Shown: in pieces, positions 8,506-17,289 of the stretch
How positions within the stretch are numbered: the stretch's first letter is position 1
How the letters are laid out: each line of letters opens with the position of its first letter
Source: Natrialba chahannaoensis JCM 10990
GTDB lineage: Archaea > Halobacteriota > Halobacteria > Halobacteriales > Natrialbaceae
Assembly: GCF_000337135.1 (NCBI RefSeq)
Contig: NZ_AOIN01000056.1
Span: 1 to 64,000, forward strand
Direction of reading: 5' to 3'
DNA length: 64,000 bases
Translations under genes and position numbers: made by a program
The notes under the pieces: model-generated
What the model was told of the DNA's origin: nothing
The model's database searches: none
What the model saw: only the letters and a program-made list of their open reading frames with translations

Positions 8506-9348
8506 TCACAGAGACGTCTCAGGCACGCACAAAACCGACACTGTCCCTGCTATCGACACTGTGATTGGTGTCTCAATCGAAACGCGACCCACCGACCGAT
8601 CGTCGGCGATCAACGCGACGGGCTGCTCGTCCCGATCAACCGTCAGCACGACCTCATCGGGCGGGAGAACCCACTGCCGAGAACTCGTCGAAAACGGACT
8701 AATCGGAACTACGGCCACAGCATCGACCGCGGGCGAGAGCCGCGGGGACTCGAGTGCATCTGTATAGCCGTGCGTTCCAAGTGCTGTCGCGACAACGATG
8801 CCGTCCGCGCGGACGGAGCCGACCGACTCCCCCCGGCTTCGAACCGAAAATTCGGAGATTGCAGCGGGTTCGGCGGCAGTGAGTGTGAGGTCGAGCAGGG
8901 CCCGAACGGTCGTCTCAGACTCGTCGGCTAGAGTGGCAGTGCACTCGAGTACCGGTCGCTCACAGCGCGTGGTCTCGGACTCCCCCGCGAGGATAGCTGC
9001 GAGCGCGTCAGGGAGGCTTTCCTCGGTGACGGTGCTGAGGCCGGGAATCGGGCCGACCGACAGAATCGCCGGTTGCAGATCGGTCGTGACGCTCTCACGT
9101 GCGGTTTCCGAGAGGGCAGACTCACCGACTGCAACGACGACCACTGGATCGGCGTCCAGAACGGGGGCGGCCTCGGTGTCGACTGCTAGTGTGGCGTCGT
9201 GTGTAGAGAGGGTGGACTCGAGTGCACTGTCAACCGACTCGCGTTCGCCACCGTCCGCTGTTGGCCTCGAAACTGAGTTGGTAGGATTGACGACGCCGAC
9301 GACTGGTTCGTCGTGGTCGGATTGTGTGCCGTCGTCCCCGTCGCTCAT
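8506..9348 (-). CDS. NAD kinase-like protein lacking the GGDGT motif
   Basis: A 280-residue protein whose C-terminal half matches the all-beta domain of ATP-NAD kinases: ADGIVVATALGTHGYTDALE near residue 180 (equivalent to the kinase GST-AY segment), AVAVVPISPFS and WVLPPDEVVLTVDRD. The N-terminal half should hold the catalytic GGDGT loop, but the corresponding place reads VVVVAVGESALSE, and the following strand lacks the usual NxG-LGFL pattern (ILSVGPIPGLS). It is therefore probably catalytically inactive as a kinase, or has another ligand. Start ATG 9348 avoids a non-halophilic extension. It is next to, and on the same strand as, the M28 peptidase (66 bp apart). Confidence 0.7.
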   Translation of the reverse strand: MSDGDDGTQSDHDEPVVGVVNPTNSVSRPTADGGERESVDSALESTLSTHDATLAVDTEAAPVLDADPVVVVAVGESALSETARESVTTDLQPAILSVGPIPGLSTVTEESLPDALAAILAGESETTRCERPVLECTATLADESETTVRALLDLTLTAAEPAAISEFSVRSRGESVGSVRADGIVVATALGTHGYTDALESPRLSPAVDAVAVVPISPFSTSSRQWVLPPDEVVLTVDRDEQPVALIADDRSVGRVSIETPITVSIAGTVSVLCVPETSL

Positions 9349-9414
9349 GCCATCTCGTTCGCGCGGCGGGTGCAAAAGCGTAGGGTCCGTCCGCACAACG
9401 GGACAGTTGTCTGG

Positions 9415-10743
9415 TTAGTCGTCGTACGGCCAGTCGCCGGTAATCTTGCTCCCCTCGGCGAGGTCCTGTGCCTCCAGATCGGCGGCGATTGCTTCTGGCT
9501 CACGGTGCTCGATCGTTTGGTCTGCGGCCGCGAGGTCGACAGTCAGATCCGTGAGGAGGATGGCCTGCTCGCGCAGCGTTCGCTTCTCGAGTTTCTCCAG
9601 CGTGTCGGCAAAGGTGTGGCCCCAGCCGCGGCCGACCTCGTTGGAGGTCGACATCACGTGGTAGCCGGGGACGCCCCACTGGACGAACGGCCAGTGGTCG
9701 CTGTGCGGGCCGAGCTGTGGCACCGTCTCGATCGGGTGGCCGTGGCGCTCTGCGATCTCCTCTGCGGCGGCCTCGAGTTCGGGGAAGCCGTGGGTCGTCA
9801 GCGAAAGCGTGCGACCGCGGACGACGCCGTCGTTGTTGACGATGGCCTTGATGGAGTCGTGGTCTGCCTGCTCGGCGTGGTAGCCAGAGCCGACAAGGCC
9901 GACCTCCTCCGCGCCGTAGGCGACGAACTCGACGCGCGTCTCGAGTTCGTCCTCACGTGCGGCGAGTGCGTTCGCGAGTTCGACGACCATCGCGGTGCCA
10001 GCGCCGTTGTCGAGGGCACCCTCTGCGATATCGTGTGCGTCGACGTGGCTCGTCACGAGCACGCGCTCGTCTGTTTCGGGGCCGAGTTCGGCGTGAATAT
10101 TCTGACTCGTTGCGTCGTCAATGTCCGCCTCAACGGAGACAGCAATCTCCTCGCCGTCGTACCGCCGAGCCAGCCGCGCGCCGACCTCACTCGAGACGCC
10201 GACCGCTGGAATGTCGCCGATTGGGTCGTCCTTGGTGCCGACGCTACCCGTCGGTGGGAGACAGCCCTCGACGTGATTGCGGTAGACGAAGCCGACGGCA
10301 CCCTGATCGACCGCGTGGTAGTACTTCTCCCGGCGGTGAATGTAGCGCTCGTAGTACTCTGGAATGTCGCTGCGGACCATCGCGATCTTGCCCTCGAGAG
10401 TTGCTTCCTCGAAGTCTTCCGGCAGCCCGTAGCCGAGGTCGACGAGTTCTGCCGTCGCCTCGTCGCTCGGGCTTCGCGGGAGCGCGATGCACTCGAGTTC
10501 CTCGGCGTCTCGGTCCGCCGTTTCGGGCGCGACGACGGCACTGTCGCCGCGGGCCCAGCCCTGAATGTCAAAGGGTTCGAGACGGGCGTTTCGTGCGCCG
10601 GCCTCGGCGAGGGCGTCGCGAGTCAGTTCGGCGGCCTCGCGTTCGCCGTCGCTGCCAGCCATTCGGTTGCTGATGTTGACTAAGTGTTCGAGGTGCGTCC
10701 AACCGACATCGCTGGTGAACACGTCACTGATCCAGGTAGTCAT
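9415..10743 (-). CDS. M28 family metallopeptidase (aminopeptidase) with PA-type insert
   Basis: A 442-residue zinc aminopeptidase of family M28. The expected di-metal ligands appear in order: VTSHVDAHD (His, Asp), GALDNGAGTA (bridging Asp), YGAEEVGLVGS (catalytic Glu and ligand Glu), IVNNDGVV (Asp) and RGWGHTFADTLEKL (final His). The segment before the catalytic domain (about residues 90-215, with GKIAMVRSDIP and GAVGFVYRNHVEG) matches a protease-associated (PA) domain that lids the active site. There is no signal peptide, so it is likely a cytoplasmic peptide-degrading enzyme. The start ATG 10743 gives a full-length family member. Confidence 0.9.
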   Translation of the reverse strand: MTTWISDVFTSDVGWTHLEHLVNISNRMAGSDGEREAAELTRDALAEAGARNARLEPFDIQGWARGDSAVVAPETADRDAEELECIALPRSPSDEATAELVDLGYGLPEDFEEATLEGKIAMVRSDIPEYYERYIHRREKYYHAVDQGAVGFVYRNHVEGCLPPTGSVGTKDDPIGDIPAVGVSSEVGARLARRYDGEEIAVSVEADIDDATSQNIHAELGPETDERVLVTSHVDAHDIAEGALDNGAGTAMVVELANALAAREDELETRVEFVAYGAEEVGLVGSGYHAEQADHDSIKAIVNNDGVVRGRTLSLTTHGFPELEAAAEEIAERHGHPIETVPQLGPHSDHWPFVQWGVPGYHVMSTSNEVGRGWGHTFADTLEKLEKRTLREQAILLTDLTVDLAAADQTIEHREPEAIAADLEAQDLAEGSKITGDWPYDD

Positions 10744-10870
10744 GGGTATGGGATAGGGGACTCACTGGGGGCGTGTAACTGTACCGTTCGGCGATGACTG
10801 TGCCGGAACGTGGTTCCCTACTGTCGGCTATCTAATCCGAAAACTGGACATTCAGTGCGAACTGAGAATC

Positions 10871-10878
10871 TTTTTTAC
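10871..10878 (+). promoter_or_regulatory. TATA-like box for the isoprenyl diphosphate synthase gene
   Basis: TTTTTTAC is centred about 27 bases before ATG 10901, the leaderless spacing seen repeatedly in this window. Confidence 0.45.
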
Positions 10879-10900
10879 CCCGCTCGCACTCGGGGTGTGT

Positions 10901-11965
10901 ATGCGGGAGACGCTTGCCGAGTGGCGGCCGGCCGTAGACGAGGCGATTGCCGACCTCGTGCCGCGGGAGATCGACACCGACTACCTCGAGTCGTTCTTCG
11001 GCGAGCCAACGTACGAGTACGATCCAGACGGCATCCAGCGGGCGCTGTCGGACCCGCTCTGGGACTTGCTTGACCGAGGTGGGAAACGATGGCGTGCAGT
11101 GCTCTTTCTGGTCTTCATCGAGGGATTCGGTGAAGATCCGACCGAGTACATGCCCTACGCCTGTATTCCCGAAATTTTGCACAACGGGACCATCATCGTT
11201 GACGATGTCGAAGATCGGGCGGTAAAGCGCCGCGGCGAACCGGCTCTGCACCACATCTATGGGCGTGACGTCGCGCTGAACGCCGGCAATGCGCTCTACT
11301 TCCTGCCGCTGAAGATTCTGCGGGAGAACCCCGGCGACCTGCCGGCCGAGCAGCGACTGGCGGCCTACGAGATGCTGATGGACGAACTCAACCGGACCCA
11401 CCTCGGCCAGGGGATGGACATCTGCTGGCACAACGAACGCGAGGTCCGCATCACGCTGGCGCAGTACCTCGAGATGTGTGCCTGCAAGACCGGCTGTCTC
11501 GGTCGCATTGTCGCCCGACTCGCGGCGATCATCACCGACCAGCCCGCCCACGTCGAGGAGGCCGTCGCAACCTACACCGAACTCACTGCGGTCGCCTTCC
11601 AGATCGGCGACGATATCTTAGATATCGAGAACTCCCTCGGCCGCGCCGGTGAGTTCGGCAAAGCGTTCGGCAACGACGTTCGCGAGGGGAAAAAGACTCT
11701 GCTCGTCATCCACGCAATAGAGGAGAGCGAACCCGCGAAGGCCACGCGACTCCAGGAGATTCTGGAAGCCGAGACCAACACCGACGCGGAGGTTCTCGAG
11801 GCGCTTTCGATTCTCGAGGATGCAGGGAGCATCGAGTACGCCCGCGAACAGGCCCTCGGCCTCGCCGCCGAAGCGCGCGCAGAAATTGCTGACCTCGAGT
11901 TGGACGCGGAGACGACCGAGCGGCTCAATACGTTCACGGAGTTCGTGGTCGACCGAGAGGAGTAG
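10901..11965 (+). CDS. Polyprenyl (geranylgeranyl/farnesyl-type) diphosphate synthase
   Basis: A 354-residue trans-isoprenyl diphosphate synthase that condenses isopentenyl diphosphate with allylic primers to make lipid, quinone or carotenoid precursors. The first aspartate-rich motif is IIVDDVEDRAVKRRGEPALH (DDxxD plus the RRG phosphate-binding pair) and the second is FQIGDDILDIEN. The protein is longer than bacterial IspA (about 300) because of an N-terminal extension of about 40 residues before GGKRWRAVL. Cys-rich ...MCACKTGCL... sits in the middle helix. Product chain length cannot be read safely. ATG 10901 is preferred to GTG 10895 for its promoter spacing. Confidence 0.9.
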   Translation: MRETLAEWRPAVDEAIADLVPREIDTDYLESFFGEPTYEYDPDGIQRALSDPLWDLLDRGGKRWRAVLFLVFIEGFGEDPTEYMPYACIPEILHNGTIIVDDVEDRAVKRRGEPALHHIYGRDVALNAGNALYFLPLKILRENPGDLPAEQRLAAYEMLMDELNRTHLGQGMDICWHNEREVRITLAQYLEMCACKTGCLGRIVARLAAIITDQPAHVEEAVATYTELTAVAFQIGDDILDIENSLGRAGEFGKAFGNDVREGKKTLLVIHAIEESEPAKATRLQEILEAETNTDAEVLEALSILEDAGSIEYAREQALGLAAEARAEIADLELDAETTERLNTFTEFVVDREE

Positions 11966-11980
11966 TCGGATCAGGTATCC

Positions 11981-12976
11981 CTAGCTCTCGGATTCGGTTT
12001 CGGAGTTGGATTCGGTTCCTGCTTCTGTTTCCGTTTCCGTTTCCGCATCCGCTTCTATTTCTGTCCCTAGTTCTGTCTCTGCCTCGACGTAGATTCGATC
12101 TGCAGTCGGCACGCGGTCCTGCACTCTGGCCTCGATTACGTCAACGGTCTGCTCGATCGTGGCCGTCTCCATATTGGGATCGAACCGAACATCGCAGGCG
12201 ACGAGCACCGAGTCGGGGCCGAGATGCATCGTTCTAAGGTCGAGTAGTTCAGTGACGCCGTCGACAGATTCGATAGCGTCGATGATTGCCCTGTGTTCCA
12301 TCCGGGTGACACCCTCGCCGACGATGAGGCTGCGATTTTCCCAGGCGAGTGCGAGTGCGAGCGCCATCAACAGCAGCCCGATGACGATACTCGCCGTGGC
12401 GTCGTAGACTGGATCGCCAGTCTGTGACGTGAGATAGACACCCAAAATCGCCACGACGACGCCAACGACGGCGACGACGTTCTCGGTGGCGGCGGTGAGC
12501 AACGGTGCATCTTTCGAGTGGCGAAAGGTTGCAGTCAGCGAGTCGAACCCCGCGGCCTTCCGCTCGGTTTGCAAGCCGTGATAGGAGGTGTAGAACGCGT
12601 ACGATTCGAAGACCAGTGCAACACCGAGAACGACGTAGTTGATCGTCACGTTAGTTGTGGCAGCTGGTCCGTCGAGTGCAGCGTACCCTTCCCGAACCGA
12701 GGCGAAGCCGGCAATGCCGAACAACAACACGGTGACGACGAACGCGAAGAAGTACTGCTCCTTGCCACGCCCGAAGGGATGTTTCCGGCTCGCACCGGCC
12801 TCGCTGAGCCGAAAGCCGAGTAATAGCAACACCTGGTTCGCGGCATCGCTAATGGAGTAGTACGTCTGGCTCAGCATGCTGACGTTGCCAGTCGTCAGGT
12901 ACGCGACGAACTTCGCGACCGCGATTGCCAGGCTCGCGCCGAAGGAGACAAGCACGACGACGCGAGTCGAAACCAT
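11981..12976 (-). CDS. Cation diffusion facilitator family transporter (SLC30A9/TMEM163-like)
   Basis: A 331-residue divalent-cation antiporter with about six membrane helices in residues 1-215 and a cytoplasmic ferredoxin-like domain after that (residues 220-300: AIIDAIESVDGVTELLDLRT). Membrane-site motifs are YYSISDAANQVLLLLG in helix II, where the usual HxxxD ligand is SxxDA, and ATENVVAVVGVV in helix V. HPFGRGKEQYFFAF follows helix II as in the family. The C-terminus ends in a low-complexity TE/ES tail encoded by short repeated codons. The substrate (Zn, Fe or Mn) is not predictable. It is convergent with the isoprenyl synthase, 15 bp apart. Confidence 0.87.
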   Translation of the reverse strand: MVSTRVVVLVSFGASLAIAVAKFVAYLTTGNVSMLSQTYYSISDAANQVLLLLGFRLSEAGASRKHPFGRGKEQYFFAFVVTVLLFGIAGFASVREGYAALDGPAATTNVTINYVVLGVALVFESYAFYTSYHGLQTERKAAGFDSLTATFRHSKDAPLLTAATENVVAVVGVVVAILGVYLTSQTGDPVYDATASIVIGLLLMALALALAWENRSLIVGEGVTRMEHRAIIDAIESVDGVTELLDLRTMHLGPDSVLVACDVRFDPNMETATIEQTVDVIEARVQDRVPTADRIYVEAETELGTEIEADAETETETEAGTESNSETESES

Positions 12977-13045
12977 CTACCCGAAACTCCCACATCGGAT
13001 ACCGTATAGATTTGGCACGTTTGCAGCCGGGCGTATTCCGACTCC

Positions 13046-13136
13046 GCTACTATAGTAACAACTGCAACTAGTTACACACTGATCGTACAGCTGTCGGTCG
13101 ATCAGGTGTGCATTGACTTGCAGTAGCTACTATAGT
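13046..13136. repeat. Pair of 11-bp direct repeats containing the palindrome ACTATAGT
   Basis: GCTACTATAGT occurs at 13046-13056 and again at 13126-13136, 80 bp apart, between the CDF gene and the CBS gene. Each copy contains the self-complementary ACTATAGT. An inverted repeat GTAAC/GTTAC lies at about 13054-13074. It could be an operator pair for the CDF gene (start 12976), but no regulator is identified. Confidence 0.5.
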
Positions 13137-13152
13137 CCCCAGACTACACTCC

Positions 13153-13959
13153 TTACTCCCCAGATTGCAACCGCTTTGTCGTCTGCACCAGCGGATGGCG
13201 CGCATAATCGACGACATCGATATCCTTGAGAGACTCGAGTCCCTCGTTCGCTGCGGTCTCTGCCATACCGAGGGCAATCTCGTGCTCGACGACGATCACG
13301 TAGGCGTCCATCGCGTCGATCCCCAGGCGATCAGCGGCGAGCACACGGTGGTGGCCATCCGCCAGCAACAGCGTGCCGTCGTTGTCGATGACGACCAGTG
13401 GCTCTGCCAGTCCGCGCTCGAGTTCGTACTTACGCCCCTCGAGTTCGTCCGCGTAGACACGCCCTTGCGTCGGTGTCAGTTGGTCGATCGCGACGGTGCG
13501 CCGTTCTTGTTCCAAACTCACGCTGTGGATCTGCTCGAGCGTGCGGACCAGTTTGCCGACCTTTTCGGGGGTTGCACGTTCGATTTGGCTGCGAATCACG
13601 TCCGCGTTCGAGATGATGCCGACGAGGTTGCCCGCGTCGTCGACGACGGGAAGTTTTTGAATCCCAGAGCGGAGGATGACTCGGGCGGCGTCGTTCACCT
13701 TCATTTCCGGGTGTGCAACCAGCAGATCAGTCGTCATCACTTTGAATATGGGGTCGTCGTCGCCGGCCAGCAACAGATCGCGAGCGCTGATGAACCCCTC
13801 GACTCGGCGGCGGTCACAGACCGGAAAGCCGCTGTGTTCGTCGCTTTCTGCGATCCGCTCGGCAACCGCGCCGACGGTCGAGTCCGGCGAGACGGTCACC
13901 ACGTCGCGGGTCATGTACTCTTTGACCTGGGGTTTGGTCCGTTCCGACGCGAGCTCCAT
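13153..13959 (-). CDS. CBS-pair and ParB/Srx-like domain fusion protein
   Basis: A 268-residue cytoplasmic protein. Residues about 10-130 are two CBS repeats (VKEYMTRDVVTVSPDSTVGA ... ARVILRSGIQKLPVVDDAGN), which normally bind adenine nucleotides and sense energy state. Residues about 150-225 resemble a ParB/sulfiredoxin-type domain: LTPTQGRVYADELEGRKYEL and then DNDGTLLLADGHHRVLAADR, with the GHHR motif that binds nucleotide in ParB-like proteins. The combination suggests a nucleotide-controlled ParB-like enzyme, but no activity is known to me. The start ATG 13959 is at the family N-terminus. It lies 36 bp downstream of the DHH gene on the same strand. Confidence 0.85.
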   Translation of the reverse strand: MELASERTKPQVKEYMTRDVVTVSPDSTVGAVAERIAESDEHSGFPVCDRRRVEGFISARDLLLAGDDDPIFKVMTTDLLVAHPEMKVNDAARVILRSGIQKLPVVDDAGNLVGIISNADVIRSQIERATPEKVGKLVRTLEQIHSVSLEQERRTVAIDQLTPTQGRVYADELEGRKYELERGLAEPLVVIDNDGTLLLADGHHRVLAADRLGIDAMDAYVIVVEHEIALGMAETAANEGLESLKDIDVVDYARHPLVQTTKRLQSGE

Positions 13960-13995
13960 ACACAGAGCGTAACGCGCCTGTCCGCAAAAGTACTG

Positions 13996-15546
13996 TTACT
14001 GGTGGTCGTCGGCTCTGTTCTTAGACTCCGTCGTGTATGCCTCTTGATCCGCGACGAGGGCGTCCCACTCGTCTTCCTCTGCAAACAACCACTGACTCGT
14101 TCGGCTATAGGTGCCGACCGGAACCCCCGGCCGCGTCCGGATCGCCTCGAAGAACCGGTCCCTGATCACGTCCTCGGCGACGCCGACAATCGATTCGACC
14201 TCGTCCTCGTCGTCGAGCCGGCCGAGGATCCCAACTTCGAGTTGCGCGCCCGCCATGTCGGCGTGGCCGCCCGCACTCCCGATCTGGTCGAATCCGTCCC
14301 GCAAGGTCTCGCCGAGATCCACGTCGTTCGACCGCGACCGCGCGGAGAGAAACGCCATCTCGTCTCTGAACCCGAAGACGAGTGTCGTGTCGATCCCCCC
14401 CATCGCGAGGAGTTGATCCGCCGCCTGTGGCAGCGCATCACGATTTCCGATCCGGCCAACGCTCGCGACCGCGACTGAATCGTGCTGGACGCGATTCTTG
14501 ATCGCGCGAGCGATTGTCTCGAGTGTCTCGCCCTCGACAGTCGGCTGTTCGATCTGGCGCAGGACGGAGGTGTCGACGTGCGGGTACAGCGTTGAGGCCG
14601 CCTCGAAGTCCGCAGGGGAGACCTCACGCGTAAAGTCGTTCGTATCAATCCTGATCCCGTAGAGGAGTGCGGTTGCGGTCGACGAGTCGAACGACAGGTT
14701 GAACCGATCGATGTACTCTGTCAGTATCGTACTCGTCGCGCCGACGTGCTCGCGCAACTCGACGAAATCACTCGGGACCGGTCCTCGTGGCGGGTGGTGG
14801 TCGATAACGATATCCACGTGGCGATCCTCCGACAGCTGGTCGTTGACGCCCGGTCGTGAGTGATCGACCAGCGCAATCGAGCCGTAGGCATCGAGGCTTT
14901 CGCCGGGTGAGAGATTTCGCAATGAGAGATCGAGCAGATTGACCATTGCCCGATTCTCTTGATGAGAGATATCGCCAGAGTAGCAGGCGTCGGCCGCAAC
15001 GCCGACCGATTCGGCGATATCTGTGAGCGCCACCGCACTCGCAATCGCGTCCGGGTCCGGATTGTCGTGCATTACGACCGCGAGCGGTTCCTCGATCGTC
15101 AACAACTGTTGATAGAGGCCAATCGCTCGCGACGCCGTCGTCGTCGCAGTCTCCTCGAGTACGTGTTCGGTAAACGCACTCGCCGCGTCGACGGTGTGGT
15201 CCGCGAGGTCGGCAAAGCGGTTCCGGTCTGCCATCGTCGGATTGCCGCCCATGTGGGCCGTGATCGATGCATCAGGGAACGCAGCAGCAGCTCCCTCGAG
15301 TGCCTGGCGGTTGACGTCAGTTCGGTCGCTGCCGATGAAGACGACATCGGGCGTGTCCACGGTATCGAGGGTACCTGAGTCGGTCGGATCGCCGCGACGG
15401 GCGGGAATACTTTCGTCGCGAAGGGTTTCGGCGACGCTCTCGTCGCCGGTGATGACGAGGAGTCGGCCGTCATCGTCGCGTTCCGTGAGTGCCTCGGCGA
15501 CGGCGCGGCCGACGGTTCCGCACCCGAGGACGAGCCGGAAAACCAT
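13996..15546 (-). CDS. TrkA-N domain plus DHH/DHHA1 phosphoesterase
   Basis: A 516-residue protein. The N-terminal Rossmann domain (VFRLVLGCGTVGRAVAEALT, then VVFIGSDRTDVNRQAL) is a TrkA-N/RCK nucleotide-binding module. From about residue 165 comes a DHH phosphoesterase core: VVMHDNPDPDAIASAVALTD (metal-binding DxD), SIALVDHSRPGVN and IVIDHHPPRGP (the DHH signature). The C-terminal DHHA1 part carries the glycine-rich IGSAGGHADMAGAQ. Such proteins hydrolyse short nucleic acids or cyclic dinucleotides; the RCK domain suggests control by NAD(H) or a nucleotide. Start ATG 15546 puts the GxGxxG-like motif at the N-terminus. Confidence 0.9.
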   Translation of the reverse strand: MVFRLVLGCGTVGRAVAEALTERDDDGRLLVITGDESVAETLRDESIPARRGDPTDSGTLDTVDTPDVVFIGSDRTDVNRQALEGAAAAFPDASITAHMGGNPTMADRNRFADLADHTVDAASAFTEHVLEETATTTASRAIGLYQQLLTIEEPLAVVMHDNPDPDAIASAVALTDIAESVGVAADACYSGDISHQENRAMVNLLDLSLRNLSPGESLDAYGSIALVDHSRPGVNDQLSEDRHVDIVIDHHPPRGPVPSDFVELREHVGATSTILTEYIDRFNLSFDSSTATALLYGIRIDTNDFTREVSPADFEAASTLYPHVDTSVLRQIEQPTVEGETLETIARAIKNRVQHDSVAVASVGRIGNRDALPQAADQLLAMGGIDTTLVFGFRDEMAFLSARSRSNDVDLGETLRDGFDQIGSAGGHADMAGAQLEVGILGRLDDEDEVESIVGVAEDVIRDRFFEAIRTRPGVPVGTYSRTSQWLFAEEDEWDALVADQEAYTTESKNRADDHQ

Positions 15547-15744
15547 GTATCGCGGCTTGCAACCCAGAGGGGTAAAAACTACCGGGTCTCGCCGGCGGCA
15601 TGAGTATGCTATCGCTGTCGAGTCGCTGCGGTTGCGACTCAATGTGGTGGTGAACGAAACCAAAACAGGTCAGACAGGTCAGAACAGAGAGAACAGATCG
15701 GAACAGAAGAAAACGAATACCGGTCGCGCCAGTCAGACGCGAAC

Positions 15745-17289
15745 TCAGGCAAGCATCGCAGTCGCCGCGTCGACGGCCGTGTCAGCGACCGGCCCGAACA
15801 GCGGCAGCAGTGCGAGCGTCATGACGGCGGCGACGACGATTGCTGCGTAAAGGCCGACTGGCTGGGAGAGCGTCTCGCGTTCGACGGCTGGCTCTTCAAT
15901 CCAGACAGCTTTGACCAGCCGCGAGTAGTAGTACAGCGAGAGTGCGCTGTTGATCACCAGTGCGGCGGCGACGACGAGCAGACCCGCTTCGAGCGCGCCG
16001 GTGAACAGGAAGTACTTGCTCCAGAAGCCGCCGAGCGGCGGAATGCCCGCGAGGCTGAACATGAATATCGCGAGCGCGAAACAGGCAACCGGAGCACGTC
16101 GGCCGAGGCCGTTGTAATCTTCGAAGGTGCGACCGACGCCCCAGTACTCCGCGAGGGCGACGAACAGGAACGCACCGGTGTTCATGAAGCCGTAGACGAA
16201 CAGGTGCATCATCGCCGCACCCATGACGAGTTCGCCACCGCCAGCGGAGATGCCGGCGAGGCCGATCAGCGCGTAGCCTGCGTGGCCGATCGAGGAGTAC
16301 GCCAGCATCCGCTTGACGTTGTTCTGCGTCGCGGCGGCGAAGTTCCCGAGCGTCATCGTGACGATTGCGAGGATGATGAACGCAAGCGCCCAGTCGACGC
16401 CGATTGCACTCGCGGTCTCAGCGACCGGGAACGCCTCCGTGAAGACACGGAACGCGATCACGAAGCCAGCGGCCTTCGAGGCCGAGGACAGGAACGCCGA
16501 GATCGGTGCTGGTGCGCCCTCGTAGGCTTCCGGTGCCCAGAAGTGGAACGGCACGCTCGCCGTCTTGAACGCGAAGCCACCGATGAGCATGAGGATGCCG
16601 AGGCCGAGCAGTCCACCGACATCAGCAATTTCGTGGCCCCCATCGGAAGCAACCTCGCCAGCCTCGATGACGGCGGCGATATTCTCAAGCTGCAAGTGAC
16701 CCGTCGCACCGTACACCAGCGAGATCCCGTAGACGAAGATCGCCGACGACAGCGCGCCGATCAGGAAGTACTTCAGGCCGGCTTCGACGCTGCCGCGGTT
16801 ATCCTTCAGAATCGAGACGAGCGCGTAGGACGGCAGGCTCGCCAACTCGAGTGCGATGAAGATCGTCACCAGGCTGTTAGCGGCGGCCATGAACGACATG
16901 CCGGTCGCCGCGAGTAGGACGAGCGAGTAGTACTCGGCCTGGTAGGTGTGGTCCTCCATGTAGTCGTAGCTCGCGACTGCCACGAGCGCCGTGACGACCG
17001 CGACGATGACCATGAAGAACAGCGCGAGCTGGTCGACGACGAACTGGTTGCCCAGCACGTCGATGACGCCGCGACCGCCGTCGACCGTCGGGGTGCCGAC
17101 GCCGGCCAAGAGGTACCAGACGGCGACACCGAGCGAGACGATCGAACCGGCGGCTGTCGTCCCAGCGAGCAGCCCGCTGTTACGCGAGTCCGGCGCGATG
17201 CTGTCGATGATGAACAGCGCCATCGCCGTCAACGCGAGCAACAGTGCCGGCGCGAGTGCAGTCCAGGCGGGCAGTTCGAGCAGCGCCAT
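15745..17289 (-). CDS. nuoN: Respiratory complex I antiporter-like subunit NuoN
   Basis: A 514-residue, roughly 14-helix membrane subunit of the NADH dehydrogenase-like complex and last gene of the operon. Proton-channel elements are FHFWAPEAYEGAPAPISAFL and SSASKAAGFVIAFRV (channel Lys), and the early membrane Glu is in FIALELASLPSYALVSILKD. Its start ATG shares one base with the nuoM stop (TAATG), so translation is coupled. Length is normal for the family. Confidence 0.96.
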   Translation of the reverse strand: MALLELPAWTALAPALLLALTAMALFIIDSIAPDSRNSGLLAGTTAAGSIVSLGVAVWYLLAGVGTPTVDGGRGVIDVLGNQFVVDQLALFFMVIVAVVTALVAVASYDYMEDHTYQAEYYSLVLLAATGMSFMAAANSLVTIFIALELASLPSYALVSILKDNRGSVEAGLKYFLIGALSSAIFVYGISLVYGATGHLQLENIAAVIEAGEVASDGGHEIADVGGLLGLGILMLIGGFAFKTASVPFHFWAPEAYEGAPAPISAFLSSASKAAGFVIAFRVFTEAFPVAETASAIGVDWALAFIILAIVTMTLGNFAAATQNNVKRMLAYSSIGHAGYALIGLAGISAGGGELVMGAAMMHLFVYGFMNTGAFLFVALAEYWGVGRTFEDYNGLGRRAPVACFALAIFMFSLAGIPPLGGFWSKYFLFTGALEAGLLVVAAALVINSALSLYYYSRLVKAVWIEEPAVERETLSQPVGLYAAIVVAAVMTLALLPLFGPVADTAVDAATAMLA

